Shown here: positions 17,299 through 26,583 of the stretch, piece by piece
Numbering within the stretch: the first letter of the stretch is position 1
Layout of the letters: each line of letters opens with the position of its first letter
NCBI GenBank assembly: GCA_049970695.1
Contig: JBMFML010000003.1
Coordinates: 71,954 to 135,953 of the forward strand
DNA length: 64,000 nt
Direction of reading: 5' to 3'
DNA from: UBA285 sp049970695
Lineage (GTDB): Archaea; Thermoproteota; Thermoprotei_A; Sulfolobales; Desulfurococcaceae
The notes under the pieces: model-generated
Databases searched by the model: none
Told to the model about the DNA's origin: nothing
What the model saw: the letters and a program-made list of their open reading frames with translations, nothing else
Program-made: the position numbers and the translations under genes

Positions 17299-18219
17299 TT
17301 AAATGCCTTTGTAGAACAGCTTTTTGCCCCAGCTTATCCTAGCTACCTTTTTCTCAGAAACCAAGTTGTTTAGTGCAATCACTCCGAGATTTCCATAATA
17401 AGCACGTATTTCATCGGTACTTAGCGGTATTCTGAGGATATGATTGTATAGGCTCACAACTACTCTGCGCCACTTAAACGGTGAATTGGGAAGCTTGGCG
17501 TGCTCTATTCTCGTGTTGAATCCCCTATTTTCAAGCTCCTCAGCTAAGGCATCAACGTACCTCGGAGCCGGTGGCTTGATATTGCGCCCGGGCGATGGCC
17601 TCTCCACGGGCTTTATCACTATCTCCTCGATTTTAATAGCAGCTAAGCGGGCTATTGCTTCATCTAGGTGTTCAAGAGAGGGGTATGTGTTGATCCCAAG
17701 CCTGAACACGTAAAGCTCTAGCTGAATCTTACCGCTACTTTTACTTACCAGCTCTCTGAGCAGTTCTAGAAATGCCGAAAAGCTCTTATCAGGCGCCCAT
17801 CCCAAGGCATGTTTTTCCTCACCATACCAGAGGTATGGTATGAGCACCCTATCGGCGACACCGAGTATCTTCTCAATCTGCTTTGCCCTGAGACCACTTG
17901 TGTGAACGTATATTTTCGCTATACCTGCTTCTTTAAGCCCTTTCAAAACAACGTCCAAGTCTTCGAGTAGAAGTGGGTCTCCAAAACCCCATACGAGGGT
18001 CTCTTGTAATACCGTATCTTGGGGACCATTAGACTTCGCGTCTTCGAGAAGTTTGGGCAGGGAAGGGGGTTTTAAGCCTTCCACAGAAAAATGCGAAGTA
18101 GCGCCCAGTGGGCATATTACGCAGTCGAGAGGGCACTTCTTTGGTGGTAGCAGTAAATCTAGTAAAAGCGCTTTATCAATAGTATTGCTCAAGTACACGC
18201 CATAAGTGTGAGTAATCAT
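17299..18219 (-). CDS. Radical SAM protein (COG0731-like)
   Basis: A radical SAM protein of 306 residues. The cluster motif is CPLDCVIC (C-x3-C-x2-C) near residue 29, followed by the GFGDPLL segment where GGEP normally sits. The C-terminal 60 residues look like a winged-helix DNA-binding-type domain. The region resembles the archaeal COG0731 group that includes wyosine synthesis enzymes, but key features of TYW1 are not clear, so the reaction is unknown. It starts three bases after the stop of the RNA methyltransferase gene and ends the long minus-strand run that begins at 26.4 kb. Confidence 0.78.
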   Translation of the reverse strand: MITHTYGVYLSNTIDKALLLDLLLPPKKCPLDCVICPLGATSHFSVEGLKPPSLPKLLEDAKSNGPQDTVLQETLVWGFGDPLLLEDLDVVLKGLKEAGIAKIYVHTSGLRAKQIEKILGVADRVLIPYLWYGEEKHALGWAPDKSFSAFLELLRELVSKSSGKIQLELYVFRLGINTYPSLEHLDEAIARLAAIKIEEIVIKPVERPSPGRNIKPPAPRYVDALAEELENRGFNTRIEHAKLPNSPFKWRRVVVSLYNHILRIPLSTDEIRAYYGNLGVIALNNLVSEKKVARISWGKKLFYKGI

Positions 18220-18222
18220 ATA

Positions 18223-19443
18223 TCATCCCCGCTCAAACATTGCTACGAAAAAGCCCTGCCCATTAACAACGTGGGGGTACAGTCTTTGCACGAGCTTAGA
18301 ATGCTCATAACCACTGTAGCCTTGACTTCCGTACTTTACTGAGATCTTGGCGAGCCTCGCGTTTTTCGCTTTACCAATCACCTTTAATGAAACTTCTTCG
18401 CCCTCGAGCGGGTGTATGCTACATGCAACATATAGCACTCTCTCGCCATACTTCAAGGAGTTCAAGATTAGAGAGAGCTGAATTTTGCTCATTTTCCACG
18501 TGAGTTTTCTCGTGAGGTACAACTTGACAACGGGATTAGCATATATTGCTCCACTATTACTACAGGGAGCGTCGATTAAGACTAGGGAGCTTTTTACATT
18601 GAAAATTAGCGTCCTTGAATCTCCATTCACTACTATTAGCGTTGGAACTCGCCCAACAGCCTTCTCTACCACTTTTGGTACGATGCTTATCCTTTTTTCT
18701 GAAATATCTACTGCAATGGCTCTTCCATAATTTCCTGTTAAAAGAGTCCTTACGAGCTTGAGTCCTGGTGCGCTGCACGCGTCAACAAAATCTCCAGTAA
18801 ACTCTTCCAGGAGCTTGGTTATTATGTAGGAGCTTATGTCCTGCGGCAAGACTTCGGCTCTTCTAATGCACGGAACATGAGCTACTTTCTTAAAGGGGTC
18901 TCTAGTCATGAGGAGCTCCTCGATGTCCGGGTGCCTTATAACTTCCACGCCGTGGTTCTCTAGGCACTCAACAGCTTTTTCGACGCTGGTTTTTGCCGTA
19001 TTTACGACTAGCCAGCGCTTTCGCACATTCAAGCTACTTAGCATTTTCTCGAGCTCGTCCAGTGGGAGTTTTCCATAAAGATCTCTGACTATCCATGGCG
19101 GGTATCCATGCATAAGAGATATTCTGGTAGAAGGCGAGAGCCCCCTCAACTCCTCGCCCAACTCCTCTAGCACTCTATTTACGTCGAATTTCATTTGGTA
19201 TAGAAACTCCGTGAGGTGCGAGGGAGTATTCTTGTACCCCTTTAATCTCGCGAGGAATTCTATTGAGTGATAATATATCACGATCTTGTAGGCAAGCTTA
19301 TAGAGCTGTTCGGCCTCCCATGTCTTAATATTGTACTTTCTTACGAGAGTGCGAAACGCCTTCTCGAAGCTTATTTTCCGAGTTGTGAGTGTGCTGAGGA
19401 AAACGCTCATATAGAGCCTTGCTTTGTGGGGGTCTACGCTCAA
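18223..19443 (-). CDS. NOL1/NOP2/Sun family RNA m5C methyltransferase
   Basis: This family makes 5-methylcytosine in tRNA or rRNA using S-adenosylmethionine. The SAM-binding motif is DACSAPGLK. Motif IV is LIDAPCSNSG and motif VI is VACSIHPLEGE, giving the two cysteines used for catalysis and product release. The first 130 residues form the N-terminal helical region typical of archaeal members. The frame is open to 19491, inside pheS. I chose TTG 19443, just past the pheS stop. The ATG at residue 13 is another option. Confidence 0.88.
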   Translation of the reverse strand: MSVDPHKARLYMSVFLSTLTTRKISFEKAFRTLVRKYNIKTWEAEQLYKLAYKIVIYYHSIEFLARLKGYKNTPSHLTEFLYQMKFDVNRVLEELGEELRGLSPSTRISLMHGYPPWIVRDLYGKLPLDELEKMLSSLNVRKRWLVVNTAKTSVEKAVECLENHGVEVIRHPDIEELLMTRDPFKKVAHVPCIRRAEVLPQDISSYIITKLLEEFTGDFVDACSAPGLKLVRTLLTGNYGRAIAVDISEKRISIVPKVVEKAVGRVPTLIVVNGDSRTLIFNVKSSLVLIDAPCSNSGAIYANPVVKLYLTRKLTWKMSKIQLSLILNSLKYGERVLYVACSIHPLEGEEVSLKVIGKAKNARLAKISVKYGSQGYSGYEHSKLVQRLYPHVVNGQGFFVAMFERG

Positions 19444-19451
19444 TGGTACTA

Positions 19452-21005
19452 CTACCCTACTTCGGGGATCTCGACGACTTTGACATTGCATCCCGAGGTC
19501 TTCTTTGTGAAGTAGTCTAGCCCCCTGTACTTCGTGCTGGCTAGCTTTTCGAGGTCTCTAGTGAACAGTAGTCTTATGTCGTCAAGTCCTAGAACAACCA
19601 TTGCGAGTCTATCGACTCCAATGCCCCAGGCAGCCGCGTTATAGCCTTCTGCACCGAGAATTTTCATGACCTCCGGCCTGAACATTCCTCCAGGAAATAC
19701 TTCTATCCAGCCGAGCTTCGGGTGCTTTACATAGCCCTCAACGCTGGGTTCTGTAAACGGGAAGTATGCCGGTTTAAACCAGACCTCTTTTATTCCAAGA
19801 GCTGCTGCAAGCTCCTTGAAGAAGTAGAGAAGGTGCTTGAAGCTGACCTCTCTCCCGACTATTACGCCGTCGAGCTGGTAGAACTCCATGCTATGCTTAG
19901 CATCTAGGTTTTCTGGTCTGAAGTTTCTATCTATCGTGAATACCCTGTACTCGCCTCCGCCCCTTTCATATATTGCTCTAGCCGTTACTGCTGTGGTTTG
20001 GCTTCTTAATACAAGCCTGAGTGCCCGTTCAGCACTCCATTTGTAACCCCAGCCTTCCTCATGAACCTTCTTCACGCGCTCTAGCAGCCCTACCTCGGCT
20101 CTTGATCTCCGAGAGCCCTTTACAAAGAAGGTATCGTGTATTTCTCTCGCGGGGTGATCTTGGGCTTGAAATAGCACATCAAAATTCCACAACTCAGCTT
20201 CGACGTGCGGTCCCTTTACTTCCTCGAAACCCATGCTGACTAGAATATCTCTTAAATCGTCAATGAACTGCATAAATGGGTGTTTTCTCGAAATAGGAGG
20301 CGCGTATGGCTCTACCGATAAGTCGAATTCTTTTATGATGTACTTATCCATCATTAGCGCGTGCTCGGGCTTCACGATAGTCAATACTTCTTTCTCCAGG
20401 ATAGCTCCCGTTTTCCAGAACTCTAGCAAGGTCCGTGTTGCACGGAGAACGAAATCTCTTCGTTCGCGCCGTTCAATGGTCTTTCTCCTCTTTAATATTT
20501 CGAGAATGTTTTCTTCTGATATAGGGCCTCCTTCCGCGACGATCCTAAGAGCTTCTCTTAGTTTTGTTGTTGACTCGAGCAGTTCCTTGCACTTGGCCTC
20601 ATTTATTTCAATAATCTCGCCTTTATGCACTAATACGCACTCACTTCTAATTAAGTACTGGAGTCCGATGCGTAGCTCTTCTATGGGCATCTTTGTTCGA
20701 GTCTCTACACACATTAATAGCTCTTGAATATTGGTATGTGAACACGTATTTAGTTGCGAGTAGAGAACTTCTTCTGGAAAAGAAGTTTCTAGGTAGAGTC
20801 TGCCGATGTGCGTGAGTACGTAGTATTCTTGCGTGATTTTTTCTATAGTTAATAGGCCTTTGTGCTCTAACTCAGCCAAGTCTCTCATAATGTCTTCTCT
20901 CTTAACCCCCATTTCACGCGCGACATCATCTACTGATAATGTTTCCCGCTCAACCAGCTTCTTTAGAATGGCATATTGGCGCGGAGTCACGTATATTTGC
21001 ATCAA
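19452..21005 (-). CDS. pheS: Phenylalanyl-tRNA synthetase alpha subunit
   Basis: PheS carries the catalytic core for charging tRNA-Phe. The first 150 residues hold winged-helix repeats (VDDVAREMGVKREDIM) of the archaeal/eukaryal type. The class II core shows motif 1 near PHVEAELWNFDVLFQ, motif 2 FRPENLDAKHSMEFYQ and motif 3 GIGVDRLAM. The ATG follows GGTGAGG. It is 11 kb from pheT, unlike bacteria where they are adjacent. It follows the peptide transporter ATPase by 20 bases. Confidence 0.95.
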   Translation of the reverse strand: MMQIYVTPRQYAILKKLVERETLSVDDVAREMGVKREDIMRDLAELEHKGLLTIEKITQEYYVLTHIGRLYLETSFPEEVLYSQLNTCSHTNIQELLMCVETRTKMPIEELRIGLQYLIRSECVLVHKGEIIEINEAKCKELLESTTKLREALRIVAEGGPISEENILEILKRRKTIERRERRDFVLRATRTLLEFWKTGAILEKEVLTIVKPEHALMMDKYIIKEFDLSVEPYAPPISRKHPFMQFIDDLRDILVSMGFEEVKGPHVEAELWNFDVLFQAQDHPAREIHDTFFVKGSRRSRAEVGLLERVKKVHEEGWGYKWSAERALRLVLRSQTTAVTARAIYERGGGEYRVFTIDRNFRPENLDAKHSMEFYQLDGVIVGREVSFKHLLYFFKELAAALGIKEVWFKPAYFPFTEPSVEGYVKHPKLGWIEVFPGGMFRPEVMKILGAEGYNAAAWGIGVDRLAMVVLGLDDIRLLFTRDLEKLASTKYRGLDYFTKKTSGCNVKVVEIPEVG

Positions 21006-21025
21006 GGCCTCACCACTTGACAGCT

Positions 21026-21844
21026 CTAAAAGGCCGCTTCACCCATATTACTCTCGCCAAAGAAGAGTTTATAGTAACTTGCAATAAGAGTCCTTGTATA
21101 TTCTGAGCGAGGAGAGCTTATGACTTCTTCAAATGACCCTTTTTCAACTATTCTTCCATTTTTTAACACAAGTATATCATCTGCAAGGTATTGTGCTACA
21201 GATAAATCATGAGTAACGGTAACCATTGCTATTTTTAGCTTAGAATGTATCTCGTTCAGCAGGTTGATTATCTGGGCTTGAATAGATACGTCAAGCGCCG
21301 ATGTGGGCTCATCGAGTATTAAAAGGCGGGGCCTGTGTATTAGTGCACGAGCTATCAGGACTCTTTGCCTCATTCCACCACTCAAGTCGCCAGGCGTCTT
21401 CTCAAGAATACTTTTAGGGAGTTTTACTAATTCCAAAGCTTCCAGCACTCTTTCTTTCGCTTCCTTCTCACTGAGATTTAGGGTTTCGAGGGGTTCGAGC
21501 AGCGCACGTTCTACCTTTAAAAGCGGGTTTAAAGCTTTGTAGGGGTCTTGTGGAACGTAACCTATTGTTTTCACTACTTTAACACGATCTTTCCACGGAA
21601 GCTTATATATTGGAGTAGAATAGACTAGAACCTCGCCTCTGAAGGGTTTTAACAACCCGAGTGCTACTTTTACTAGTGTTGTCTTACCAGAGCCGCTCTC
21701 ACCTACAACTGCCAATCTGCGTCCTTCAGGGACGGAAAAGCTCACGCCGTTGAGTACTATAAGTGGCCGCTTCAGCAGGAGCCTCAGACCGCCTACTGCG
21801 ATCTTGTAACCAGCCACTACATCCATGAACTCTAGTACAGGCAC
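21026..21844 (-). CDS. Peptide-type ABC transporter ATPase (DppF-like)
   Basis: The second ATPase of a peptide/oligosaccharide (Opp/Dpp) importer. Walker A is GESGSGKTT, the Q-loop is in YVPQDPYKALNP, the signature is LSGGMRQR and Walker B is LLILDEPTSALD. The protein (272 residues) ends shortly after the core, without a long C-terminal oligopeptide-binding extension. It is the last transporter gene of a five-gene minus-strand operon. Confidence 0.92.
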   Translation of the reverse strand: MPVLEFMDVVAGYKIAVGGLRLLLKRPLIVLNGVSFSVPEGRRLAVVGESGSGKTTLVKVALGLLKPFRGEVLVYSTPIYKLPWKDRVKVVKTIGYVPQDPYKALNPLLKVERALLEPLETLNLSEKEAKERVLEALELVKLPKSILEKTPGDLSGGMRQRVLIARALIHRPRLLILDEPTSALDVSIQAQIINLLNEIHSKLKIAMVTVTHDLSVAQYLADDILVLKNGRIVEKGSFEEVISSPRSEYTRTLIASYYKLFFGESNMGEAAF

Positions 21845-21859
21845 TCTCGGAGCCCCCCA

Positions 21860-22831
21860 TTATTTGTTGCTATTGTAAAGCCAACACCTGACATAGCGAT
21901 TTTCACTCGCATCGACTTTGAACATCGGGGGCTCGAAAACGCATATGGCTTCGTTTTTGAAGGGGCATCGCGGGTACAACGGGCACCCAGGAATTTCCCG
22001 CGTGGGATCAGGGGGTTCTCCGGGGAGTGGTCTTAACTGCCTTCTATGACCTAGTACTGGTGTTGCTTCAAGAAGCATTGTCGTGTATGGATGTCGAGGT
22101 CTCGAAAATACTCCTTTCGTACTCCCAACTTCGACTATTCTTCCAGCATACATTACTGCTACTTTGTTGCAGAGGGCTTGAGCCACTGGTATTTCGTGAG
22201 TTATTATTATTAGAGTCAGCAAATCGCCTTCTTTAAAAAGCTTCTTGAGATAGCTCACAATTTGGTACTTCAAGTGCGCATCTATAGCCGAAGTGGGCTC
22301 GTCTGCAATTATTATTCTAGCACCAGTAGCCATGGCTAGAGCTATTGCAACCCTCTGCTGCATTCCTCCACTCAGCTCATGTGGATACCTCTCAAGAACG
22401 TCCACGCTGAGGTTTACTTTTTCCAAGTACTTAAGCGCTACTTGCCTTGACGCACTCTCGCTAAGGCCATGAAGGTCTCTCAGAACGCGGTAAAAGTGTT
22501 CTCCTATTGTCAAGTAGGGACTCAAGCTCGTGCCTGGATTCTGAGGTATATAGCTCACTACACGTCCTCTTATTTCATTGAAGTTCCTTGCGTTGCCGTC
22601 TATTGCCAGCTTATCGAATATGTAAAGCTTGCCACGGGTTACGCTGTGGGGTGGAAGTATTCCAGCAATTGCACTAGCGAGCGTCGTCTTTCCGCAACCA
22701 CTCTCGCCAACGAGGCAGAACGCCTCTCCGTTCTCAATGCTCAAGTTAACGTCCTTGACGACCCAAACTGGTTCTTCCTCTTCTCCGAGATAGCCTACAC
22801 TTAGGTTCTCGGCTCTTATTGCTAAAACCAT
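21860..22831 (-). CDS. Peptide-type ABC transporter ATPase (DppD-like)
   Basis: The first ATPase of the importer. Walker A is GESGCGKTT, the signature LSGGMQQR and Walker B IIIADEPTSAID. The C-terminal extension has the oligopeptide/dipeptide transporter motif with spaced Cys (CPLYPRCPFK, AICVF, VRCWLY), which in relatives binds an iron-sulfur cluster. ATG 22831 is preferred over GTG 22840. It overlaps the permease gene end by 10 bases. Confidence 0.92.
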   Translation of the reverse strand: MVLAIRAENLSVGYLGEEEEPVWVVKDVNLSIENGEAFCLVGESGCGKTTLASAIAGILPPHSVTRGKLYIFDKLAIDGNARNFNEIRGRVVSYIPQNPGTSLSPYLTIGEHFYRVLRDLHGLSESASRQVALKYLEKVNLSVDVLERYPHELSGGMQQRVAIALAMATGARIIIADEPTSAIDAHLKYQIVSYLKKLFKEGDLLTLIIITHEIPVAQALCNKVAVMYAGRIVEVGSTKGVFSRPRHPYTTMLLEATPVLGHRRQLRPLPGEPPDPTREIPGCPLYPRCPFKNEAICVFEPPMFKVDASENRYVRCWLYNSNK

Positions 22832-23721
22832 AGCCTCCACTTCTTCCTCAATCTTGGGTCCATTTCTTCTCTTAAAGTATCAGCCACCAAACTAAAGCCG
22901 AGAGCTGAGACTAGTATGAATAAGCCCGGAAACACTCCTAGCCAAGGTGCTGTCTTAAAGAGCTCTAAGCCTAGCCCCCACACGGCCTCATATACCATGA
23001 CACCCCATTCCGGCGACCCCTGTGGAAGTCCTAAACCCATGAAGTTTATAGCAGAGGCTTCTAGCAATATGCTGCCCAAATCCGATGTTGTTTGGACAAG
23101 CATTGGTTGCAACGTGTTTCTCGCAACATGCCTCATAATTATTCTAAATGGGTTAAGTCCACTAAGCTTTGCCAATATGACGTAGTCCATCTCTACAAAG
23201 CTCTTGGCATATACGTATGCTATCCTAGCGTACCAAGCCCACCACACTACTACTAGCGAGGTTATAACTACGTGCATTCCCTGCCCAAACACCATTCTAA
23301 AGAGTAATGCAATAACTATTGTTGGGATACTCATGAAGAGTTCAACGAAGTAATTAAGCAGCATCTCTAAGGGCCCCTTAAAGTAGGCTGCAATGACTCC
23401 AACAAAAATACCCGTTAATAGGCTCAAGGCAGCAACCACGAGAACCTGTACTAGTGCTGTTCTAGTTGCAATAAGCACCCTTGAAAAGAGGTCTCTACCC
23501 AGCAAGTCTGTTCCAAATGGATGATTTAGTGACGGCGGCTGTAGCCTTCTTGCAAGGGTTTCTGGGTACACGTATCCGAGGCCTTCTAGCGGGTAGGGAG
23601 CAATGTATGGCGCCGTAATTGCCAGTACTACAAGAGCGGCTACTAGCACTAAGCCGACTCTGAACCTGGTCTTTTTAAGGCTTTTTCTTAGTGTTAATTT
23701 TGCTACTCTCAGAGCCTCCAC
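22822..23721 (-). CDS. Peptide-type ABC transporter permease (DppC-like)
   Basis: An inner permease subunit of 299 residues with one N-terminal helix, a periplasm-side loop containing HPFGTDLLGRDLFSRVL (typical of DppC), and five further helices. The EAA-type coupling loop is around AKLSGLNPFRIIMRHVARN. It starts one base after the stop of the DppB-like gene. Confidence 0.92.
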   Translation of the reverse strand: MEALRVAKLTLRKSLKKTRFRVGLVLVAALVVLAITAPYIAPYPLEGLGYVYPETLARRLQPPSLNHPFGTDLLGRDLFSRVLIATRTALVQVLVVAALSLLTGIFVGVIAAYFKGPLEMLLNYFVELFMSIPTIVIALLFRMVFGQGMHVVITSLVVVWWAWYARIAYVYAKSFVEMDYVILAKLSGLNPFRIIMRHVARNTLQPMLVQTTSDLGSILLEASAINFMGLGLPQGSPEWGVMVYEAVWGLGLELFKTAPWLGVFPGLFILVSALGFSLVADTLREEMDPRLRKKWRLWF

Positions 23722-23722
23722 G

Positions 23723-24748
23723 CTATAATTTCACCCTTGGGTCTATGTGTGCTTGCAGGAGATCAACCAGCGTGTTGACGACAATATAAAAGACCGAGAG
23801 ATACGCTATGAGCCCGATCGCCACCCTAAAATCACTTTTATATAGGCTGTCTAGTAGTATGCTTCCAAGGCCTTCTCTGCCGAACACCGCTTCTACAACC
23901 ATCGCGTCAACTAAGCTGTAAGCAAACGATAATCCGGCCACCTGAACTATTGAGGGAGTGATGGATCTCAGCACGAACGTCTTAATTATCGTTGACCTCT
24001 TAATACCCCACGCCACTGCAGCCTTAACGTAGTCCTCTAGCAGAGCCTCTGCTACAAGTATTCTCACTAGCCTCGCTAATACTCCAATGGGGTATACCGA
24101 CACAGCCAATGCCGCTGGAATTAGCCTGATAAGCGCATCAGCAAAGACTACTAGGTTGCGTTGCAACAACGAGTCAAGTAAGATAAAGCCTGTTATTGGT
24201 TTAAACCCGGTTTCTATGAGGAGCCCTGGCGAAACTCTCCCATATGGTACAAAGCCGACCTGTAACAGTAAGGTGAGCATCATTGTAGCAAGCCAGAATG
24301 TAGGTGTACTTGCAAGCAAAGCTCCTAATGACATTACGAAACTATCGATAAAGCTGCCTCTTCTAAGGGAGGCGTAGAGGCCCAAGAACACTCCTAGGGG
24401 TACTGAAAAAGCATAGGTGACGATTAACAGCTCGAGGGTCGACATAAAGCCTGTATAAATTACGCGGCTAACTGGTATCTTGTACGCAATGCTTATTCCA
24501 ATGTTTCCAGACAAGACTTTAATCACAAAGTTTAAAACCTGGACGTAAATGGGCTGATCTAGTCCTAGCTCTTGCCTGGCAATTTCTATTGCCTTACTTG
24601 CTCCCGGCCCCCTTGGATTTCCTGCCCACTTTGCTGCTGGATCTCCGGGTGTCACCATTAGTATGACGTAGGATACGATGGCCACGCCTACTACAACCGC
24701 AAGGGCGAGAATGGCTCTCTTCAAAAAGTAACTTGAGCTAATGGGCAA
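23723..24748 (-). CDS. Peptide-type ABC transporter permease (DppB-like)
   Basis: A permease subunit of 341 residues with the N-terminal helix and MVTPGDPA segment usual for DppB/OppB, six predicted helices, and the coupling loop AVAWGIKRSTIIKTFVLRS. The segment VVEAVFGREGLGSILLDSL is also characteristic. It starts one base after the substrate-binding protein gene. Substrates of archaeal members include peptides and sugars, which sequence alone does not decide. Confidence 0.92.
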   Translation of the reverse strand: MPISSSYFLKRAILALAVVVGVAIVSYVILMVTPGDPAAKWAGNPRGPGASKAIEIARQELGLDQPIYVQVLNFVIKVLSGNIGISIAYKIPVSRVIYTGFMSTLELLIVTYAFSVPLGVFLGLYASLRRGSFIDSFVMSLGALLASTPTFWLATMMLTLLLQVGFVPYGRVSPGLLIETGFKPITGFILLDSLLQRNLVVFADALIRLIPAALAVSVYPIGVLARLVRILVAEALLEDYVKAAVAWGIKRSTIIKTFVLRSITPSIVQVAGLSFAYSLVDAMVVEAVFGREGLGSILLDSLYKSDFRVAIGLIAYLSVFYIVVNTLVDLLQAHIDPRVKL

Positions 24749-24749
24749 T

Positions 24750-26384
24750 TTACTCCCTTACCTTTACAAGCTCAAACCTTATCACGTACATGTAGTATGG
24801 GCTAAAGGCTTCTTTGGGTATTAGCAGTTTGCTCGAGTAAACGTAGGGTCTCACGTCATCCCACAAGCCTACAGCCACCGCCTCCTCATATATTATTCTC
24901 TGGGCCTGAGCGTACATTTCCATGGCTTTTTCGTAGTCTACGCCTTCGAGAGCCCATGCCTCCTCTATTAATTTATTAAATTCAGCGTTTTCGTAGCCAG
25001 CAAAATTCCACTCTCTAGACTCGCTGTGGAACATTGTATATAGGTAGTCGTATGGTGACAGTATTGTAGGCCACCAGTCTGCTATAATAATGTGTGGAGT
25101 GGTTTCGGGAGACTCCCATATGCCTCTAGCGATGTCTCTAAGCATTTCCCAGCCCTGTGGATTGAGCTCCACGGCGATTCCGAGCTCGTGTTCTAAGACT
25201 GTCTTGAGTAGCAAAGCGAATTGCACTGTTTCCTCGTAGTCCTTTTGATACAGTACTTCTATTTTAACCGGCTTGGTCACACCCGATTTTTCGAGGTAGT
25301 TCTTCGCTATTGTTAGGTTAAACTCGTATATCAGCCCCTCAATGTGACCTGGAAAGCCAAAGGGTATTACTCCACTTGCCTGCCGCCCGTAGCCTATTAG
25401 CACGTTCTTGACAACTGCTGTGAGGTTTATTGCGTGAGCTATTGCTAACCGGAATTCCCTCACGTTTGTTGGGTAGCGCTTAGTATTGAAGAACATTACA
25501 AAGTTTCTGTATGTTTGGACTTCCTCGACTCTAAATCCCTTCTTAGCAAGCTCTGGCACATTTACGCGCGGAACGCAACACGCTATGTCTATTTCACCCG
25601 ATAAAAGCCCGCTATATTGAGTGGCGGGGTCGAGGACTATTTTTATTATAACAACGTCAGGGGCTTCCGGGTTATTAACGTACTCCCAACCCCACCACTT
25701 GTCAAACTTTTCAAGCCTGATCTCTCGCATGGGGTCGTAGTAAACCAGCTTGTAAGGCCCCGTGCCCACAGCATTACCACTATTAAACCACTCCTCTAAT
25801 CTCTTGTCCAGGTAGTTAGTCGCGCCGCTTTTTGCCATTACTGATGGCGAGAATATGTAGGCGGAGTATGTTGCTGCTGCCAGGAAGTCGAGCCTCTGTG
25901 GGTGGCTTAATTTCAATTTCACGGTATACTCGTCTAAAATCTCGATTTCTTCAACTGCATCCCAAATGTAACCCAGCCCTCTGCCGGTCTCTCTGTAGGC
26001 ATCCCTTGCTCTTTCAATACTGAGCTTAACTGCTGTTGCGTTAAATGGCGTTCCATCGTGAAAGAGTACTCCCTTCCTTAAGTGGAATATCCACTCTGTG
26101 CCATCTTCACTCACCGTCCAGTTAACTGCGAGCCTCGGTTTAATGCTTCCAGTACTGTGGTCGTAGTATGTTAAAGTCTCGTAAACCAGCCCTAGTATTA
26201 TCAGCCCGGTATCATCCTCCAGCGATGGGTCTATTCCCGTTATCGTGTCGCTGTAGGCATACACGATAACCCTTAGCTTAGTAGGCGCAGGAGGCTTCAA
26301 CGCGAAATACGCAGCAGTCACTACTATAACCGCCAATACAGCTAGGATTACCACTGCGAGCCTTCTCAAGGCCCCCTCTTCCAC
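24750..26384 (-). CDS. Family 5 extracellular solute-binding protein (DppA-like)
   Basis: The substrate-binding protein of the importer, 544 residues. One hydrophobic helix at residues 8-30 serves as signal or membrane anchor. There is no lipobox Cys. The core has the family 5 signatures: YETLTYYD, WIFHLRKGVLFHDGTPFNA, GTGPYKL. It is the first gene of the operon. GTG 26384 is used. The TTG six codons later would give MRRLAVV and is also plausible. A TATA-like TTTAAAAG on the minus strand near 26438 would drive the operon. Confidence 0.9.
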   Translation of the reverse strand: MEEGALRRLAVVILAVLAVIVVTAAYFALKPPAPTKLRVIVYAYSDTITGIDPSLEDDTGLIILGLVYETLTYYDHSTGSIKPRLAVNWTVSEDGTEWIFHLRKGVLFHDGTPFNATAVKLSIERARDAYRETGRGLGYIWDAVEEIEILDEYTVKLKLSHPQRLDFLAAATYSAYIFSPSVMAKSGATNYLDKRLEEWFNSGNAVGTGPYKLVYYDPMREIRLEKFDKWWGWEYVNNPEAPDVVIIKIVLDPATQYSGLLSGEIDIACCVPRVNVPELAKKGFRVEEVQTYRNFVMFFNTKRYPTNVREFRLAIAHAINLTAVVKNVLIGYGRQASGVIPFGFPGHIEGLIYEFNLTIAKNYLEKSGVTKPVKIEVLYQKDYEETVQFALLLKTVLEHELGIAVELNPQGWEMLRDIARGIWESPETTPHIIIADWWPTILSPYDYLYTMFHSESREWNFAGYENAEFNKLIEEAWALEGVDYEKAMEMYAQAQRIIYEEAVAVGLWDDVRPYVYSSKLLIPKEAFSPYYMYVIRFELVKVRE

Positions 26385-26583
26385 CTCGAGTCAGTCGCTC
26401 TCCAGCTTTTACCGAGTTAGCGTATTAACATCGAGCTTTTAAAGAGAAATCGCAAGCACGTTCCGCTGGCGCGCGCCCACGTCATTTTTAATCACTCAAG
26501 TAAAACATTACATGTGCTAATTTGGCACCTGCACTAGTAGTGTTTAAAAGCTCTATTAAAGACAAGTTTCATGGGTGTTTTTA